Shown: positions 1 to 16,340 of the stretch, one piece after another
How positions within the stretch are numbered: position 1 is the stretch's first letter
How the letters are laid out: each line of letters begins with the position of its first letter
Origin: Letharia columbiana
Taxonomy: Eukaryota; Ascomycota; Lecanoromycetes; Lecanorales; Parmeliaceae
Length of the DNA: 64,000 nt
Reading direction: 5' to 3'
Assembly: GCF_014066305.1 (NCBI RefSeq)
Contig: NW_023501055.1
Span: 124,001 to 188,000 of the forward strand
The notes under the pieces: generated by a model
What the model was told of the DNA's origin: nothing
Seen by the model: only the letters and a program-made list of their open reading frames with translations
Databases searched by the model: none
Made by a program: the position numbers and the translations under genes

Positions 1-3000
1 TAAAAGTAATAAATATTAGTTTAATAAAATAATATTAGAAATTAGTTTATTAATAATATAGTCGATTTGAGAAGAGTACTTATTATATATTATTCTAGCT
101 AAAACTATAAAGATTATATATATCGAGTTTTATATATCTTTTAAAACTCTAATACCCTTATTTTATAAAACTTATTAAATTTTAGAATTAAACTTTTTTA
201 TATTTTTTAAATTAACTTTCTTTAATAATAAATAATAGAATATTAATATTATTAATAATTTCGTAATAATTAGAGAAGATTTAACTTAAAGAATTTATAT
301 AAATATCTTTTTTTATCGCTATTAGATAGCTTATATTAACTTTAAAATATAATTAAACTAATTAAAGAATTAAATTATTTAAGAGTTAATAAACGCTAAA
401 ATATATAGAGAGCTTTAAATATATAATATTAGAATATTTTTAATTAGAATAATTTATATTAATTCGAAAAAGTTAATTACTCTATTAATTATAATTATAA
501 TACTTTTATTAATAATAGCTTATAGATTAATTATCTTAATTTTATTCTCTTTTATTTAATAATAAGTATAAAAATCGCGGATAGTATTTTAGACTTTATT
601 ATTCTATATTAATTTATAATATTTTTTTTCTAACTTATCGTATATTACTAAGAGTATATATAAAAATTATAAAATAAATTTAAAAAGAGATATTATAAAG
701 ATAGTTTTAATTATTACTTTATTTTTAAGAAATAAATAAAATTATAATTAATTTTATATTAATTTCTTAGTCTTTTATAGAATTTTAGCTTAAAAATCGT
801 CTAATTAATAATTAATATTTATCTTAATCGATATCTCTAGATATTTATAAAGATTATTAAAGGAAATTTTCTTTATATTAATAATATAAATATAAGCGAT
901 ATTTCTTATATATAGTATATATAACTTATTTTAATTAATTCTCGCGTTAATTATAGCGTAATAAATCTTTAAAATCGCTATTATAGCGTTTATCTCTTTT
1001 TAAAATTATATAATAATTATAATATTATTAATATATATTATTATTTTTAATACTCTATTTCTTATTTATACTCTTAAAATTTAAAGATTATAAATAATAT
1101 ATTAAATTAGATTTTTAATTATAATTACGAATAGAGGGTAACTTAAAAAGTTTCTCTATTTTATATTACTTTATATTATAATTATTTCTTTAATATAATT
1201 ATTAATATAAATCTTAATTTTAGCTTTTTTATAGATAAATTATATTTAAATAATAAATTTTTTAAATATATCTAATTCTTTTAGAATCGCTAGAAGAAAC
1301 TCGTAATTAATTTAATTATATATTTTTTTCTAATCGAGAAAGAGAATAGCGATTTTCTCTTATTTCTATAATAATTTTTTAATAGATTTATACTTAGCTA
1401 TTAGATATTAAATTATTTTAATATTATTATTTATTAATCTCTTTAATAAGAAGATTAATTATTATTTATTAATTATCTTATCTAAAGCCTTTATTAAACG
1501 TTATATTAAAATATTTATAAAGATCTTATAATTTATATTTATAATAAATAGAAGATAATAATTCTTAATATTAATTTATTTATCTTTATTCTTAAAAAGA
1601 ATAATTAGAATTTTATTCGTCTAATATTTTAAAAGTTTTTATTCTTATTATATCTAATTATAGAAGAAGATTAATTATATAATAATAATTAGAATTTTCC
1701 TCTTCTTCTTTTTTTTATATTTTATAATAATCTTATAGAACTCGCTTAGAAGATTATCTTTATCTAATAAAGTTTTTAAGAACACTTAATAAATAGTAGT
1801 TTATATCTCTTAAACTTTAATAGAGTCTTTTATTTTAATAATATTTATTAAATTTATTTAATCTATTATATATTATAGAATTTCGTCTTAGACGTTTTTA
1901 TTTAAAGGTTTTATATTATAAAGATTTCGATAGTAATCTATTATTACTCTAAGAATACCTTTCGAATTTATATATATCTCTTTTTAATTATTTTTTAAAA
2001 TCTTAATAAAGCTATAATTTATATATCTAGCTCTTATAAAAAACTATTTTATTAATTTTTTATTAAGAATAAGATATTTAGTTATAATATTATAGAAATA
2101 GAATTAATTATATATATCTATAAGCTATTTCTTACGCGTTTTAATAATTACTATTCTTTTCTCTAATTCGAATTTAGTAATTTAAGATATTTTTTCTTTT
2201 ATAGTTATAAGCGATTACGCTATAGATTATATTTAACTTTCTAATTCGTTCTATAATTATTCTTTATAATATATTTTATAAATTATATTATTAATATCTT
2301 ATAAATTATCTACTCTTTTATTAGATTTTCCTCTAAAAGTACTTATAATATCTTTAAATATAAGATTTATATCTAATTTCTTTATAGAAGTAAAAATAAT
2401 AATCTTTATTATTTAAATCTTTAAATAGTTATAGAGGTTATTTTTATTATAATTATCGTAGTTTTATAATTAATAGATAATTTATTAGATACTATCTTTT
2501 AATTCTTTAACTCTTCTATTTAATTATCTTAAATATAAATTTAATTAATTCTAGAAACTAAGGTTCTATCCTCTAAGAAGTATATAAAGATTTTAAGATT
2601 TAAATTTTGAATTCTTTAATCGTTTACTAGATAATATATCTTATTTTTTTTAAATTTTAATAATAATTTAAATAGCGCTTATAGCTATAAGGGAAGTAAG
2701 AGAATTATAAAAACTTTATTTATAGCGACTAGCGTAAGATTTTAATCTTTCTCTATTATATTATAGAGTATTTATAGCGATATTTATTTAAGCGCTTTTA
2801 TATTCGCTTTTAGTTATAATAATTTTATAATCTCTTTAATTAAAACGTATATCGATACTATTATAAATATATATTTTTTATATTTAATCTCGTAAATTAA
2901 AATTTTTTTATTACCCCCTTTATAAAGAATATAATTTAAGTTTTTATCTCTCTACTATTTTATAAATTTAATATTTATAATAATAGCGACTTCGTTTTTT

Positions 3001-6000
3001 TCGACTTAATAAATTATAATAATTATTTATAAAAATAATCTTTTATAATATTTTATAATTTTATTAAATAGATTTATCTTTTAAAGTAGTAGAATATTAA
3101 CTCTATAACTCTATATTATATTATATATTTTTCTAAAATAATCTAAATTTAGAATTAAACGAATATTAAGTAAGATTATTTATATCTTATATATAGCTAT
3201 AATTATAATATAATAAATTTATTTTTTATAAAAAAGAACTTTATAGTATTTATAGATTTAAATATTTATAATTCTCTATACTTAATTATTAAGTGCGCTT
3301 CTTTATAAACGTTATATATTTTAATTAGATTTATTAATCTAAATTTAATATTAAACGCTTTATTATATTTTAATTTTAATTACTTAACTATAAATTCGAA
3401 ATTATATATCTTAGAGCTTTTTTTAAAAATAATTATAGTCTTATTACTCGTAACGCCTTTAAACTTTTAATATTCTATCTAGAATTTTAGATCTTTAAAG
3501 TTCTTTATCTCTACTATCTATATAGCTAGAAGATAAAAATCTATAATATCTATCTTATAGAGGCCGATAGTACGAAAGACGATATATCTATAGATAGTAT
3601 ATATAGCGTAGATGACTGGTTTTTAATATTAATCGTCTCTACTATTTAGTTATAATAGGTAAATCCTCAGCTAGTTAATACACTATTTTGTATAATATAT
3701 AGTCTTACGATTAGAGAGTCGAATTAACTATTTTTATAAATCTTTTATTAAGATAAATAACTTATCTCGAATAACTCTTTATCTTATTTAACTCTATAAT
3801 TTATATAACCTTATATTCAAATAATAGTTATCGATTTATTATATATCTTTTAAAAATCTATTAAAGATCTATCGAAGATTTATTAAAGATCTATTAGAGA
3901 TCTTTTAATTCTATTTTTATAGATATCGAATTATTTAAACTAAATATTACTTTTATTTTATATAATAAATCGAATCTAGTCGATATTAATTTATATATAT
4001 ATTTTATATATTAATAATTACTATTATTTATAAAATATATTATATAGATAAAAGTAATTATAATCTCTATATCCCTCTAATTTTATTTATTCTATTTTTT
4101 TATATATTTTATAATATTTATCTAATCTTTAATTATTATAAATTAATTAATAATCTTTTATTAATAGAATACTTATAGAGCGATATATTAGAATTAAGAA
4201 ATAATATATATTTAATAATATTTATATATTTTTTATATTTATTAGATTAAGTAGTTAGCGATATTAAAATATATATAATAAAAGCGTAAATAAATTATAT
4301 ATCTTAATTATATTATATTATCTATATTAAATAAAATTTTATTTATAATTTAATCGCGTTATAATTAGTATATCTCTTTTATTTATAATATTAACTTACT
4401 ATATATTAAAAGGCTTTTTAAACTTTAAATAAAAACGCGCTAAGAATAAAGGAATAAAAAAGAGATATATAATAGAAATATAATACTATTAAATAGGCGA
4501 TATACTAGAAAAAGAGCTAATCTAAAAAATAAATAATTTAATATCTTCGTCTTATTTATTAATTTAATTCTTATTAATAATATAAAAAAATATACTTACT
4601 TTCTAGTAATAGAAAAGAGAAAAAAAGCTAATCTATTTATAATATAAGATTAATTATTTAAATTATTATATTATATAGATATTTTTAATATATCTATAAA
4701 CTAGGCTTATAAGTTATTTAATATTATATAGATATTTTCAGCTTATTTATAAACTAGACTTATAAGTTATCTAATTTATAAAATTATAAAAATTATCTAT
4801 ATTCTCTATATCCTTATTATAATTAATTTATCGCTATTATATAATCTAAAATAAAGAGTATTTATATATAAATCTATTAATATATTAATACTTATCGCTA
4901 TAAATATAAATTATAATAATTAATTATTTCTAATTACTATTAATTTGGGAAAAATATTAATCTAGATATAATAATAAATAATATAAAAGTTAAAAGTATA
5001 AGAACGTTAGATAGTCGTTAATAAAATATAAAAATATTATTATATAAAAGAGCGCTATTAGCGAATATAAAGAGAGTATAAAAAAATAGAGATAAAAGAA
5101 ATACTTTAGAAATAATTTAGAAATAACTTACTATACGTTAGAAATATCTTATAGCTATTTATTATATTTATTTATATAATTAAATTACGAATTAATTATA
5201 TCTAATTACTATTATTATAATATAAAGGAATTTAAAAAAGAAGTAATTTATTTCTCTAATATCTTCTATTTTAATTTATATTAAAACTATTATATAGCTA
5301 TAGTATTCTATAATCTATTATCTTCTAATTAGATAATTTACTTATTCTTAATTCTATCTAATAATATATTATACTTCTTATAGATTTTTAAATAATATTT
5401 TTATATCTAAAGATAATTAGATTAAGAATATTCTTATTAAAATATTAATATTCTATTTTAGAAAAGCTCTCTTTAAAATAGACTATATAGACTTATAATT
5501 TTTATACTCTAACTATTTTAAATAAACTCGTTATTATTATTCTTTAAATAATTATTAAAAATAAAATTAATAATAAAATAGAGATTAATAAATAGACTTT
5601 ATAAATAAAATAGAGAATTAATAATTTAATACTATAACTCTATAGAAATAATCGCTATATTCTAAAGATATTTATATATATATATATATTTAGAGAGATA
5701 ATAAGTCTAATTTATTAATTATATAAAAGCGTTAATACTATAATAGCTAGCTTTTTAAAAAAGAAATATCTTAGAAAATTATATTATACTCTTTATATAT
5801 CTAATAAAAAATTATTTAAAATTAGCTTTATTTTTATAAATCTAATATTTTAAACTTACTTCTCCGCTAGATTAATCAATTTATAATAAATAAAGTATAA
5901 ATATAAGATAAAAATATAGAAATTTAATAAAGGGCTTATTTATCTATATTATTTAATTTATAATATATCTAATAATAGTATTTAGTAACTCCCATCTCCT

Positions 6001-9000
6001 TATTACTCTTATCTTTAAAATATTCTATTTAAAATAAAGTATTATCTATATTAATAGCTAATTAAAATATCGAAGAATAAAATATTTAACCCGTATATTA
6101 ATCTAAAAGTAGATTTATTAGTTTATATAAATTAAATATTATAGTTATAATTTAATAAAAAAATCTAATCGCCTCTTTTTAAGCCCCCTTTAATTTTATT
6201 ATTACGCTTTTTATAACTTATATATAAAATATAATACTTTTTTATATCGATATCTAAAAGCTTAACGATCTATACTATCTTTAATAATTTTTAATAAAAA
6301 ACTTTAAAAATAGAATTAAACTTTAATTCTCTAAAGTTTTATATTATAATTACTCTAATAAATAATCTAATATATCTCTTAGAGAGCTTATATAAGAAGA
6401 TATTATTAACTTAAGCTAAGTCGGAGTTTTAAATAATAATAAAATCTTTAATATTAAATATAATTCGATATTTAGATATCTTATTATAATTTATTAATAA
6501 CTATTTATTCTAGATAGCGATTTTTATAATTATTATTAAGTTTATATATATAGATAAATAATAAAAATATAAAAGCTATTAAAGAAAGGAGAATTAGATA
6601 TCTTATTAATTTAAAAAGTTAAACTTTTAATATTATTATAATTTAATATATCTAGATAAAATAATATTAAGCTCTTTATAATCTATTTTATAAATATATT
6701 ATAATAATATTAAAAATAGATTATCGAGAGTAAGCTAATTAGACTATAAAGACTATTCTAAATTCTTTATAATATATCTATAATCTAGATATTTTAATAT
6801 TAATAATCTTTTATAAACTATATCTCTAATAATTACTATTTAAAATTAATATAAATTATTTTCTTTAATATCTAGCTTAAAGTAGAGTAGTAAGTTAATT
6901 AGAAAAATAGAATATTTTAAATATATTTTTATTATCTCCGTAGTTAATCTAGACTTAATAGATATATATAAATTAGTAAGAATAAAGCGTAGAGTTTAAT
7001 ATAAGCTCTCTTTACTAAGTAAAATCTTTTTTATATCTTAAAAGTTAATTTAAATTACTATTTTTTTAAAGAATCTTTTTTTTTAAATTAATATAAAGGC
7101 GATAAATAAGAAGAATTCTATATATATATTTATATTTATTCTTATCGCTAAGAGTAATATAATTATTAAGAGTAATATACTTCATAATTACGTTCTTATA
7201 GTATAGAGTAATATATATATTTAAACGTATTATAATATTATAAAATACTATTACTTATTTTATAATATCGCTCTTAATCTTAAAAATCTCTATTAAATAT
7301 TTATACTCTAAACGACTTAAGTGCTATAACTTACTATTTTTAAACGTATTTTCTACTTCGAATTTATTATTTAAGAGATTAATTAATATTATTTATTTAA
7401 AAAAGATAAGATAATTATCGCGCTTAAAGTTTTTAGAATAGATAAAAATAGCGTATTAATAGAGTCTTTAAAACGCTTTTCTTAATTATAATAATAGCGA
7501 TATTATATTCTATTAATTTATTTAATTTATATTCTATATTAAAATTATAATATTACTTTTAATTATAATAATATAATATATAATAATTAAATTAACGCTA
7601 TTAAGATTTAATATTAAAGATATTATTATTTTTATAATTTTTAAATATATAGAATTAATCTATTTAAGTTATAACTAGATTTATAAAAATAAAAGTATAA
7701 TAATTAAAAGTTTATTATATTCTTATATTCGATAACTAGCGAGATAATATTTAAATTATTATAATTAATCTTAATTAGATAAGAAGAAAAAGTATTAAAG
7801 CTTAACGTAATAGATATTAATATTAATATTAATAAATATAATAGTAAATAGTATATATTACACTTATTTAGTAATTTTAATATATTCTAAATATATTATA
7901 TCTCTAAATTAATTATATATAATATTTAAAAATAGCGCGATAATAATTAGCGAAGTCTACTTAGATCTTATTCCTATACTTTAAAAGAATTTAATATTAT
8001 TTATAAACGTATTATCTTTAATTCGTTTATATAGAATTTAATAATAATAGTAAGTATTAAGTATAATATTAAAAGTTAAGTTCGCTTTTTACTTCTTTAT
8101 AATTAGATATTTTAAATATCTTTTATTAATAATTAAAGATATAAAGTTAGAATTCTTCTATTACTATTTTATATCTTTTATAAAAATTATAATATAAATA
8201 TATATAAACGTATTTACGCTATTAAGATTAATTCTAATATTATAATTTAAAGCTATTAATTTAAACTCTAGAATTTTAATTATATCTTCGAAGTCGCTAA
8301 TATATAAATTAAGTATTAAGAATAATATATTAACTCTTTATTTTTTCTTTCGTTAATTTAAACTAGCGATTATAATATAAACTTCTATTAAAGATTAATA
8401 TATATTTTAATATAAATTAAATATATTAATAAAGATAAGAAGAGGAATTAAAAGATATAGAGATATAATAAAATTAGCTAGATATATATAACTATATATA
8501 TTTAACTTTAATACTTTATAAATAAATATAAAGAGCTATAATAAACGAGTACTTTTATTATTAAGCTTAAAGATTTAATATATTATAAATCTTAATTAAT
8601 ATATTAATATATTTCTATTTAGTTTAATATCTAATCTCTTATAGCGATAATTAAAATATATATCGATTTCTCTAATATAAACTTATTCTTAGCTTAAATA
8701 AAGAGTTTTTTATTCTAAAAGAAATAATTCTTTAGCTATTAAGTGCGTTAATATCGAAAAATCTAATTTTTTTAATCTAAAAGCGATCGTAATATAGAGC
8801 GGATTTATAAGAATTCTAATTTAATTAATTATTTCTTTAATAATTATTTTATCTCTATTAATCGTAGTAATATAAATTATATAATATTTATAATTATTTT
8901 AATAGAAATAATTCTCTTTTTTATAATAATAGTAAATAATATTAAAGAGAAAGATTAAAGTTTAATTAAGATAAAATATATATTCTTTTAAGTAAAATTT

Positions 9001-12000
9001 AATAAAAGAAGTTTATATTAAAAAATAATAGAGCTTAGAGAATTAATTAACGAAATATATTATCTCTATATAAATCTTAATATAAAATTTAATCGATAAA
9101 AGTATAGTCTTAAATAACTTAATAAGATTAAAGAAATATATTATATTCTTTATAACTCGAACTTTCTTCTACTTATTTTATATTAAGAGCTATTTTTATA
9201 TTATATCTATCTTTTAACGTTATAATCGTATTAATAATAGCTATATATTAATATATTTCTTAAAAATTATAATAGAGTAAAAAAGATCTTTAAGCGTTTA
9301 TAAATTCTTAAGAAGATTAAATATTTCTAATAAATTCTAATAGTTTTATTAAGTAATATTAGATATTTTATATTATAAGTCTAATATTATTAAAAATATC
9401 TTTATCTTTTAACTAGCTCGCTTATATAATACTTTTTTTAATAAATTTATTATTAAAGAATAATATAAAGATAATAATATACTTTTATTAGAAGATATAA
9501 TAAGCTCGTTTTAAGCTAGCTTATCGAAGTTATTTAAAAATTCTTATTAAGAAAATTTAAGAGATAAGAAAAGATTAGATAGTATATTAATAGAGATCTT
9601 TAAAAATAAAGAGTTAAGATTATTAGCTAAAGCTTTATATATAAGATCTTTTACTTTTATATTCTCTATATATTTAAATAAATTATTAATAATAAAGATA
9701 GTATTCTTAAAAATTAGTAAAAGCGTATATATTAATATTAGAAAACTTATATTAAAGTTATTATTAGTAATAATCTTAAGTAATATAAATATCTTATCTT
9801 ATAATATAATTTCTATAGACTTTATAGATTTTATAGATTTATTAAATTCTATAGATTTATTAAATCTATTAAATATATTATTATTATATTTCTATTCTTC
9901 GCCTTTATTCTTTCGCTTAGAATTATTTAATCATTATCGCTTAATAATAAAAATCTAAATCTTAAAATAAAATAATATAATTAGAATTATAGATTCTTAC
10001 TTAATATTATAAATCGAGTTTATATCTTTTAAAAATTTATACTTATATATATAATAATAATAAATTTTTAAAATAAAGAATTATAATTATAGAAGCGAAG
10101 CTTAAATAAATAATACTATTAAAATTACTAAAAAAGCTATATAAAATATCGAGAAGACTTAAAATAGCGGAGAAGACTAAGAAAGATAAAGCGAGATAAA
10201 AGATTTCGAAGATATTTTAAAAAATATTAAGAAAAGTCTATAAATAGTTAGATTATAAATTAGAATACTAAATATATACTATAGATAGATACTATTATAA
10301 TACTATTAGCCTATATCTAATATTATTATAATATTAAAAAAAATAGAGAAAATATAACTTTATACTCTAGTTTTCAGAATTTAAAAATATTTATATTTTA
10401 TTTTATAATTATAGGAATTTATAGTATCTAACTATTTCTATAATTATTCTATTTATTATTAATCTCTTATAATTATATTTTATATATCTAATATCTCTTT
10501 TAATAATAGATCTAGAATAATAAATAATAAGAATAATTAGATTCTTATAATTCTATCTAAAAGATAGATTTTTAAAATTTATATATAGTAATTATATATA
10601 AACTATTAATATAAATACTTCTCTATTTTTTAAATATATTAAATCTTACTTTTTTTAGATATATATTAAATAATAGAAAATAATATTCTTAATATAGAGT
10701 TAATAAAATATTAGAGAGCTAATAGAATATAGTTAATAACTTATATAAAAGCGTTAGATAATATTAAAATAAGAGAATAATCTAAATATTATATAATAGT
10801 AATATTAATAATATAATTATAATAAATAGAAAGATATTAGCGCTATTAGATATAAGAAAAAAGCTAATTATATATTTATATTCGAATTTACTAAATTAAA
10901 AGTAAATAAGAAATATTTAAATTTTCTCGCCTCTCTAACTTTTTAATTTATTATCTTTATTCTTTAGATAGAGCTTATATTATTTATTTATATATTTAAA
11001 ATCTAATATATAAGATCTTTTATTATCTCTATTTTAATATATTTATAATTTTAAATATATTAATAAGGAATATAATAAGAAAGAATCTTATTTAATTTTA
11101 ATTCTAATTAAATCTTATCTTCTTTAAATTAATCTCTAATAAGAGACGTTAGAAGAATATATCTAAGATTAATATAAAGAAGTAAAGAACTTAGGCTTTA
11201 GATTAGAAGAATAGATATTTAATTTTATAAAGAAATTATTATATATCTCCGTTATCTTATTAATAGAAGATAGATTCTAAAAATAAAAATAATAATAATA
11301 GCTTTAAGTATATACTTCGAAATTTTACTATAAGCTATTTAATTTAATTATATCGTTAATAAAGATTAATTCTAAATATTTAGAGTTATAGTATATTATT
11401 AAATAAAAAAAAGATAATAAACTTAATAAATTTAAAATAAAGATCGCTTTACTAAAAGATAGCTTTACTATTTAATCTTTAATATTTATCTTTAAATTTA
11501 ATAAAGCGAATATCTTTAATAATTCTTCTAAAAAAGTATTAAATAGAGTTAATAGTATTTTCGCTAATATATATATAACTTTTAATAAATTTAAGATTTA
11601 TTATTAATTTATATATCTAGTAAAATTTAGAATAGCTTTTTATATTTCTATTATTAAGACTATATAAAGAGATAGAATTATAAAATAAAGCTAGAAATAG
11701 AAAAAAAGTAATAATAGAATTAATTAAAATAAAAGTAATTAAAAGATTTATATTATTTAGAATATATAGATATAATTCTTAGCTTTATACTTATTATAAT
11801 ATCTATATTAATAATTTATAAATTAAAATTTAAGATTATATTAAGAATAATAAAAATTACGTTTTTAAAAGTATCTTCGAATATATATTACTTATTAAAT
11901 TCTTTATCTTTAAATATTCTCTTAATATATTTAATTAAATCTTCGACTTTATAAATAAATATATTAATATTATAAAGTTTAATATAAAGTTAATATTTTA

Positions 12001-13489
12001 TTTCTACTTTAAAAGTAAATTCTTTTATTCTATTCTCTACTTCTTCGCTATATATCTATTTCTAATATATCTTAAAATATATAAATTAACTTCGCTATAA
12101 GAGTTAAGCTTTATATAAATTAAATAATAAATTTATAAATCTTATATAACTCTAAATATAATTAAAACTTTTTTTAGCGTAGATTCTCGTTATAGCGAAG
12201 TCTAAAAAATATTATATTAATATTAAAGACTTTATATATATTAAATTAAAGAAATATTATATTAAATATAAATTTACTAGCTTAATTAAATTAAATAAAA
12301 ATATTAATTATCTATTTTTAAAGACTCTATTTTTAAAATAAACGTATCTACTTACGCTATAAGCTTTATCTTAATCTAAAAAATATATAATCTCTATTTC
12401 CTCTATCTTCTATATAATTCTATCTACTTTCTTATTATAATTCTATAAAAATATTATATTTTATTATATATTATTATTCTATTAGATTAAGAGAATATTA
12501 GATTTTTAATAAAGATATAATATTACGATATTTATAATATATAATATTTATTTTATAAAATAAATATTTCTTAAAATATATATCTAGATATCTTTTAGGC
12601 GAATTAAATTTTATAATATTTACTTAGTAAAATAAGCTTATAATATATATAGAATTAAGATATTAATTTAAAGAAAAAGCTACTTTTAAAGAGTATTCTT
12701 ATAAATTAAGTAATTTTCTTCTATTATCTAATATTATATTATAGAATTATATTTATTATAAATTAATTAATATAGTAAGATATATAATTATTAAATATTC
12801 TTAGAATAAGATTATTAAATATATTCTAATTATTATAAGATTATAAAGAGTACTTATTTAATATCGCGCTAGTCGATATAATATATTTAAGTAATAAGAA
12901 GGTTCTTTATAATAATAATATATTTTATCTTATTATTATTATTATAAAATTATATCTAATATCTATTAATCTTATCTATTAATCTTATCTATTATACTTA
13001 TTTAAATCTTATCTTTAAACTCTAATATTCTCTATATATTTTTATAAATATTAAATTTCTTTTTTTTATATAAAAAGATATAATATAAATATTAGAGAAG
13101 TATATATTATTATATATTTTAACTCTATTTAAAAGTATTATTTATATCTTTATCTACTCTATCTTTATAAAATAAATATTATAACTTTAAATAGAAGACT
13201 CGCTCTTATAATTCTCTAATATTAATTTTAATTAGAATATTAGTTTAATAATATATTAATATATTATAATAGCTAGGCGAGAAAGTAATATAATATTAAT
13301 AATTTTTTAATAATTAATTATAATATAGAATAGAATAGATAAATAGAGTATATATAATATTTACTTTTATCTTTATCTTTATAATCTATCTATATAACTC
13401 TCTAATAAGTCTTATTATTATCTTATAACTTAAATTAAAAAAGATATATAAAGCTAATTATAACCCTTATCTTTTCTTTTAATCGATTA
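1..13489. repeat. RIP-degenerated AT-rich repeat block, families not recognised
   Basis: This block is almost pure A/T with residual C/G mostly in CpG, CpT and GpA contexts. CpA and TpG are nearly absent, so ATG is very rare and TAA/TAG interrupts every frame. That is what C-to-T mutation at CpA on both strands (RIP) does to duplicated DNA. Some stretches keep long frames whose only stops are TAA/TAG, for example the minus strand near 3,240-3,540, which reads as a charged, probably coiled-coil, gag-like segment. I could not place any of it in a family. A slightly less mutated patch with a few CpA/TpG lies at about 3,600-3,700. No intact gene is visible. Confidence 0.75.
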
Positions 13490-13850
13490 CTCTAGGCCCG
13501 AAGATAAAATCTATTATTATAGACTATTACTCGCTTAGCCTCAATTAACTTACTATACGTTCTCCATTCTACACTATATATTAATAGAGATATATATAGA
13601 AATAGCACAGTGATATTCAATAATATATCTTTCAAAATTATATCTCAATAATATATCCCATTTGATATCGCATTAATACACTATTCAGCTAAAGATATTA
13701 TTACATAAGATACGATGCTAATAGGCTTCGAAAGCGACTTAAGAAGCCTAACAGATTCAAGATAGATTCCGGACAGATGTGCTCGGCTAACCTTCCTTGT
13801 ACGGATCGTTCACTTTCCGCCTTATGCACAGGTGGGCCCCCTAAGATAGT
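13490..13850. other. Less mutated patch inside the RIP block
   Basis: CpA, TpG and GC-rich words reappear abruptly here, for example GGTGGGCCCCC near 13,830 and TTCCGGACAGATGTG near 13,765. The sequence then returns to RIP composition after about 13,855. No open frame of useful length, RNA gene or recognisable repeat terminus was found. It is either unique DNA between repeats or a fragment of an insertion younger than the RIP around it. Confidence 0.5.
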
Positions 13851-13854
13851 AAAC

Positions 13855-15397
13855 TCTTATTCGTTATATATACTTAAAGCTCTCTTATATAATATCTAAT
13901 AATATTTATAATTAATAAGTCGATATAAAAGCTTCGATTTTTAGCTTTTTTAATAATTATAGAAAAGTAATAATATATTATCTAGTCTTTAATATTATAA
14001 AATTCTATAGATATTATATTTTTAAGCTTTATAATCTTCTTTAATTTCTTTATAATTTATTTTAAAATTAATTTATTTTACTTTTTTTATAATTCGAATA
14101 ATATTTTTAGATAAAGCTATCTATTATCTTTAAAAGCCGATATCGCTAAAGTAATAGTATTTCTCTCTTTTTTACTATATCGAATAAATATTATCTTACT
14201 CTTTTATATTAATATATATAAAAATCTTAATCTAAATCTAGACTTCGATTTAATATAACTCGATAAAACTACTCCTCTCGATATCTCGCTTTTTATTATT
14301 AGAAATAAGATATAAATTAAATTCGTTTTCTATAGTTAAGCCTTCTTTATCTTTTTCTTTATCGATAATTAAGAAAAGTTAAGGATATTAACTCGATCTT
14401 ATTTAAAGATTAATATTTTAGATAACGAAAATAGAGGGGTTATTTTTCCCATTAATCTATCGCAGTCTTACGATTAATAATTCTACTTATAGAATTTATA
14501 GAGCTAAAAAAATCTTCTCCCCTTAACCTTAACTTCTTTATTACTCTCTATCTTTTCTCACGCTATTTATTCTTCTCAGCTCTTCTTCACTTTTTTCTCT
14601 TCTATTTCTTTAGCGTATATCGATTAATATTCTCTTTATTAATAATCTATTCTTTTAGAGAGCTTAAATTAAAGCGTTTTTTATAATAAAAGAGAGAAGA
14701 TTAGCGGGATTTAATAGATATTAAATTTACTTTACTATTAAATTATAGCTTATTTAAAAATAGATTACACTTTAACGATATATTATTTTCTTATATTATT
14801 TTATTACTTAATTAATTATTAATAAATTATTTATTAATAGTTTTAAATTATTAATTTAAAGAAAACTCTTTTATAATAATCTTAGTAGAGTTAGATATTA
14901 GTATTATAGCGTTATATTAATAATTAATATAATATATTAATATAATATATTATATTTTAATTTAGATTTTTTAGAATATATCTTCTAATAGAACTCTTAA
15001 TTCTTAAATCTTAATCATTATCTCTTTTAACTACTTCGATCTAATAAAAAAGTTTTTTATATCGCGATATATATATATCTCGAAGAGTAATATAGCGATA
15101 GCGAGGTATTAGATAAAGTAATCTATTAAAGTAATAAAAAGACTTTATCTATTATATAATTATTTATTCTTTTTAGATATTTAATAAAGATATAAAGATA
15201 TTTTATTAGAAAATAGTTAAGAGTCTATAGCTAAATTCCTTAGATATTAAGCCCTTAGAGTTACTACGTTAAGATATTATATATAAACTTAAACACTATT
15301 AGTAAGACGCCGCTATTAGCGCCTCTAGAACGTATTACCGTTATCGATAATACCTCTAAAAGATTATCTTTTAACTCGTTATTACTTTATATATTAT
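13855..15397. repeat. RIP-degenerated repeat, unidentified
   Basis: Heavily AT-biased sequence with the same CpA/TpG depletion as the flanks. Pyrimidine-rich tracts occur around 14,500-14,650, and a few CpG-rich words around 15,300-15,360. No protein motif survived that I could recognise on either strand. Confidence 0.5.
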
Positions 15398-16335
15398 AAG
15401 TAAAAATTTATAAATTAAATTTAGAGAGTTAAATTCTTTTAAGTTAAATCGAATTTTAGCTCTAGTTCTAAGTTAAATTAAACTCTAATCGCTTATTATA
15501 TATTTTTAATTTACTTCTATTATTATAAAATTAATTTAATCTATATAATATATAGATATATATATATAAAGAGAGACGCGCTAAAGTTTAATTAGAAAGA
15601 TATATCGAGTATAGAGAATTAATTTATAATAATTATTTATAAAAAATAGAGAAAGACTATATTCTTATAATAGAAAGTATTAAAATATCGAAAAGAAATA
15701 GAGATAATATATTAATTAGTAATATAAATCTTATATTATCTTCTATTATAATAAAATCTTTTAAATAATAAAATAGTTATTAAAGTAAGATATTAAATAA
15801 TTTTAATTTATTTAAATATATATTATTTAATATTTCTTTTATAGAGATCTAATTAGCTATAATTATTATAATAGATTCTTCTCTTATAATATTATTATAG
15901 TAATATATTATATTAATATAATAGAGATAATAGATTAAATTATAGTAGTATTCTTCGCTTACTAAGTAATAATTTAATATAAAATTATAAAGAGTATATA
16001 ATATAAGATCTTAAAGAGTTAAGCCGTATTTTTAATAATAATAACTTTATTATCGCTTAATTTCTTTGTAGTATTCTTCGCATTTATCTATTATAGTTTC
16101 TTTTCTTACTTCTTCTCTTATAGAGTATTAGATTAAATAGCTAATTAAGTAATTAACTAAGTAAATAATTAATATAATATAAGATCTTAAAGAGCTAAAT
16201 CGTATTTTTAATAATAATAGATTTATTACCGCTTAATTTCTTCGTAGTATTCTTCGTATTTACTTATTATAGTTTCTTCTCTTATTTCTTCTCTTATAAA
16301 GTATTAGACTATTATTCTAGTTATTATTAAAGATA
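15398..16335 (-). repeat. Repeat family A, reverse copy (partial)
   Basis: It opens with the reverse complement of the conserved family A 3' end (TAGGCCTTTACTCG in better preserved copies). It then follows the reverse order of the copies at 22,659-24,269 and 30,277-32,239. A segment of about 135 bp containing the GAATAC-type 12-bp repeats is present twice in tandem (about 15,999-16,135 and 16,175-16,310). The copy is broken at about 16,335 by the hairpin element. The family carries RIP-ruined frames without a domain I recognise. Confidence 0.55.
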
Positions 16336-16340
16336 TATTA

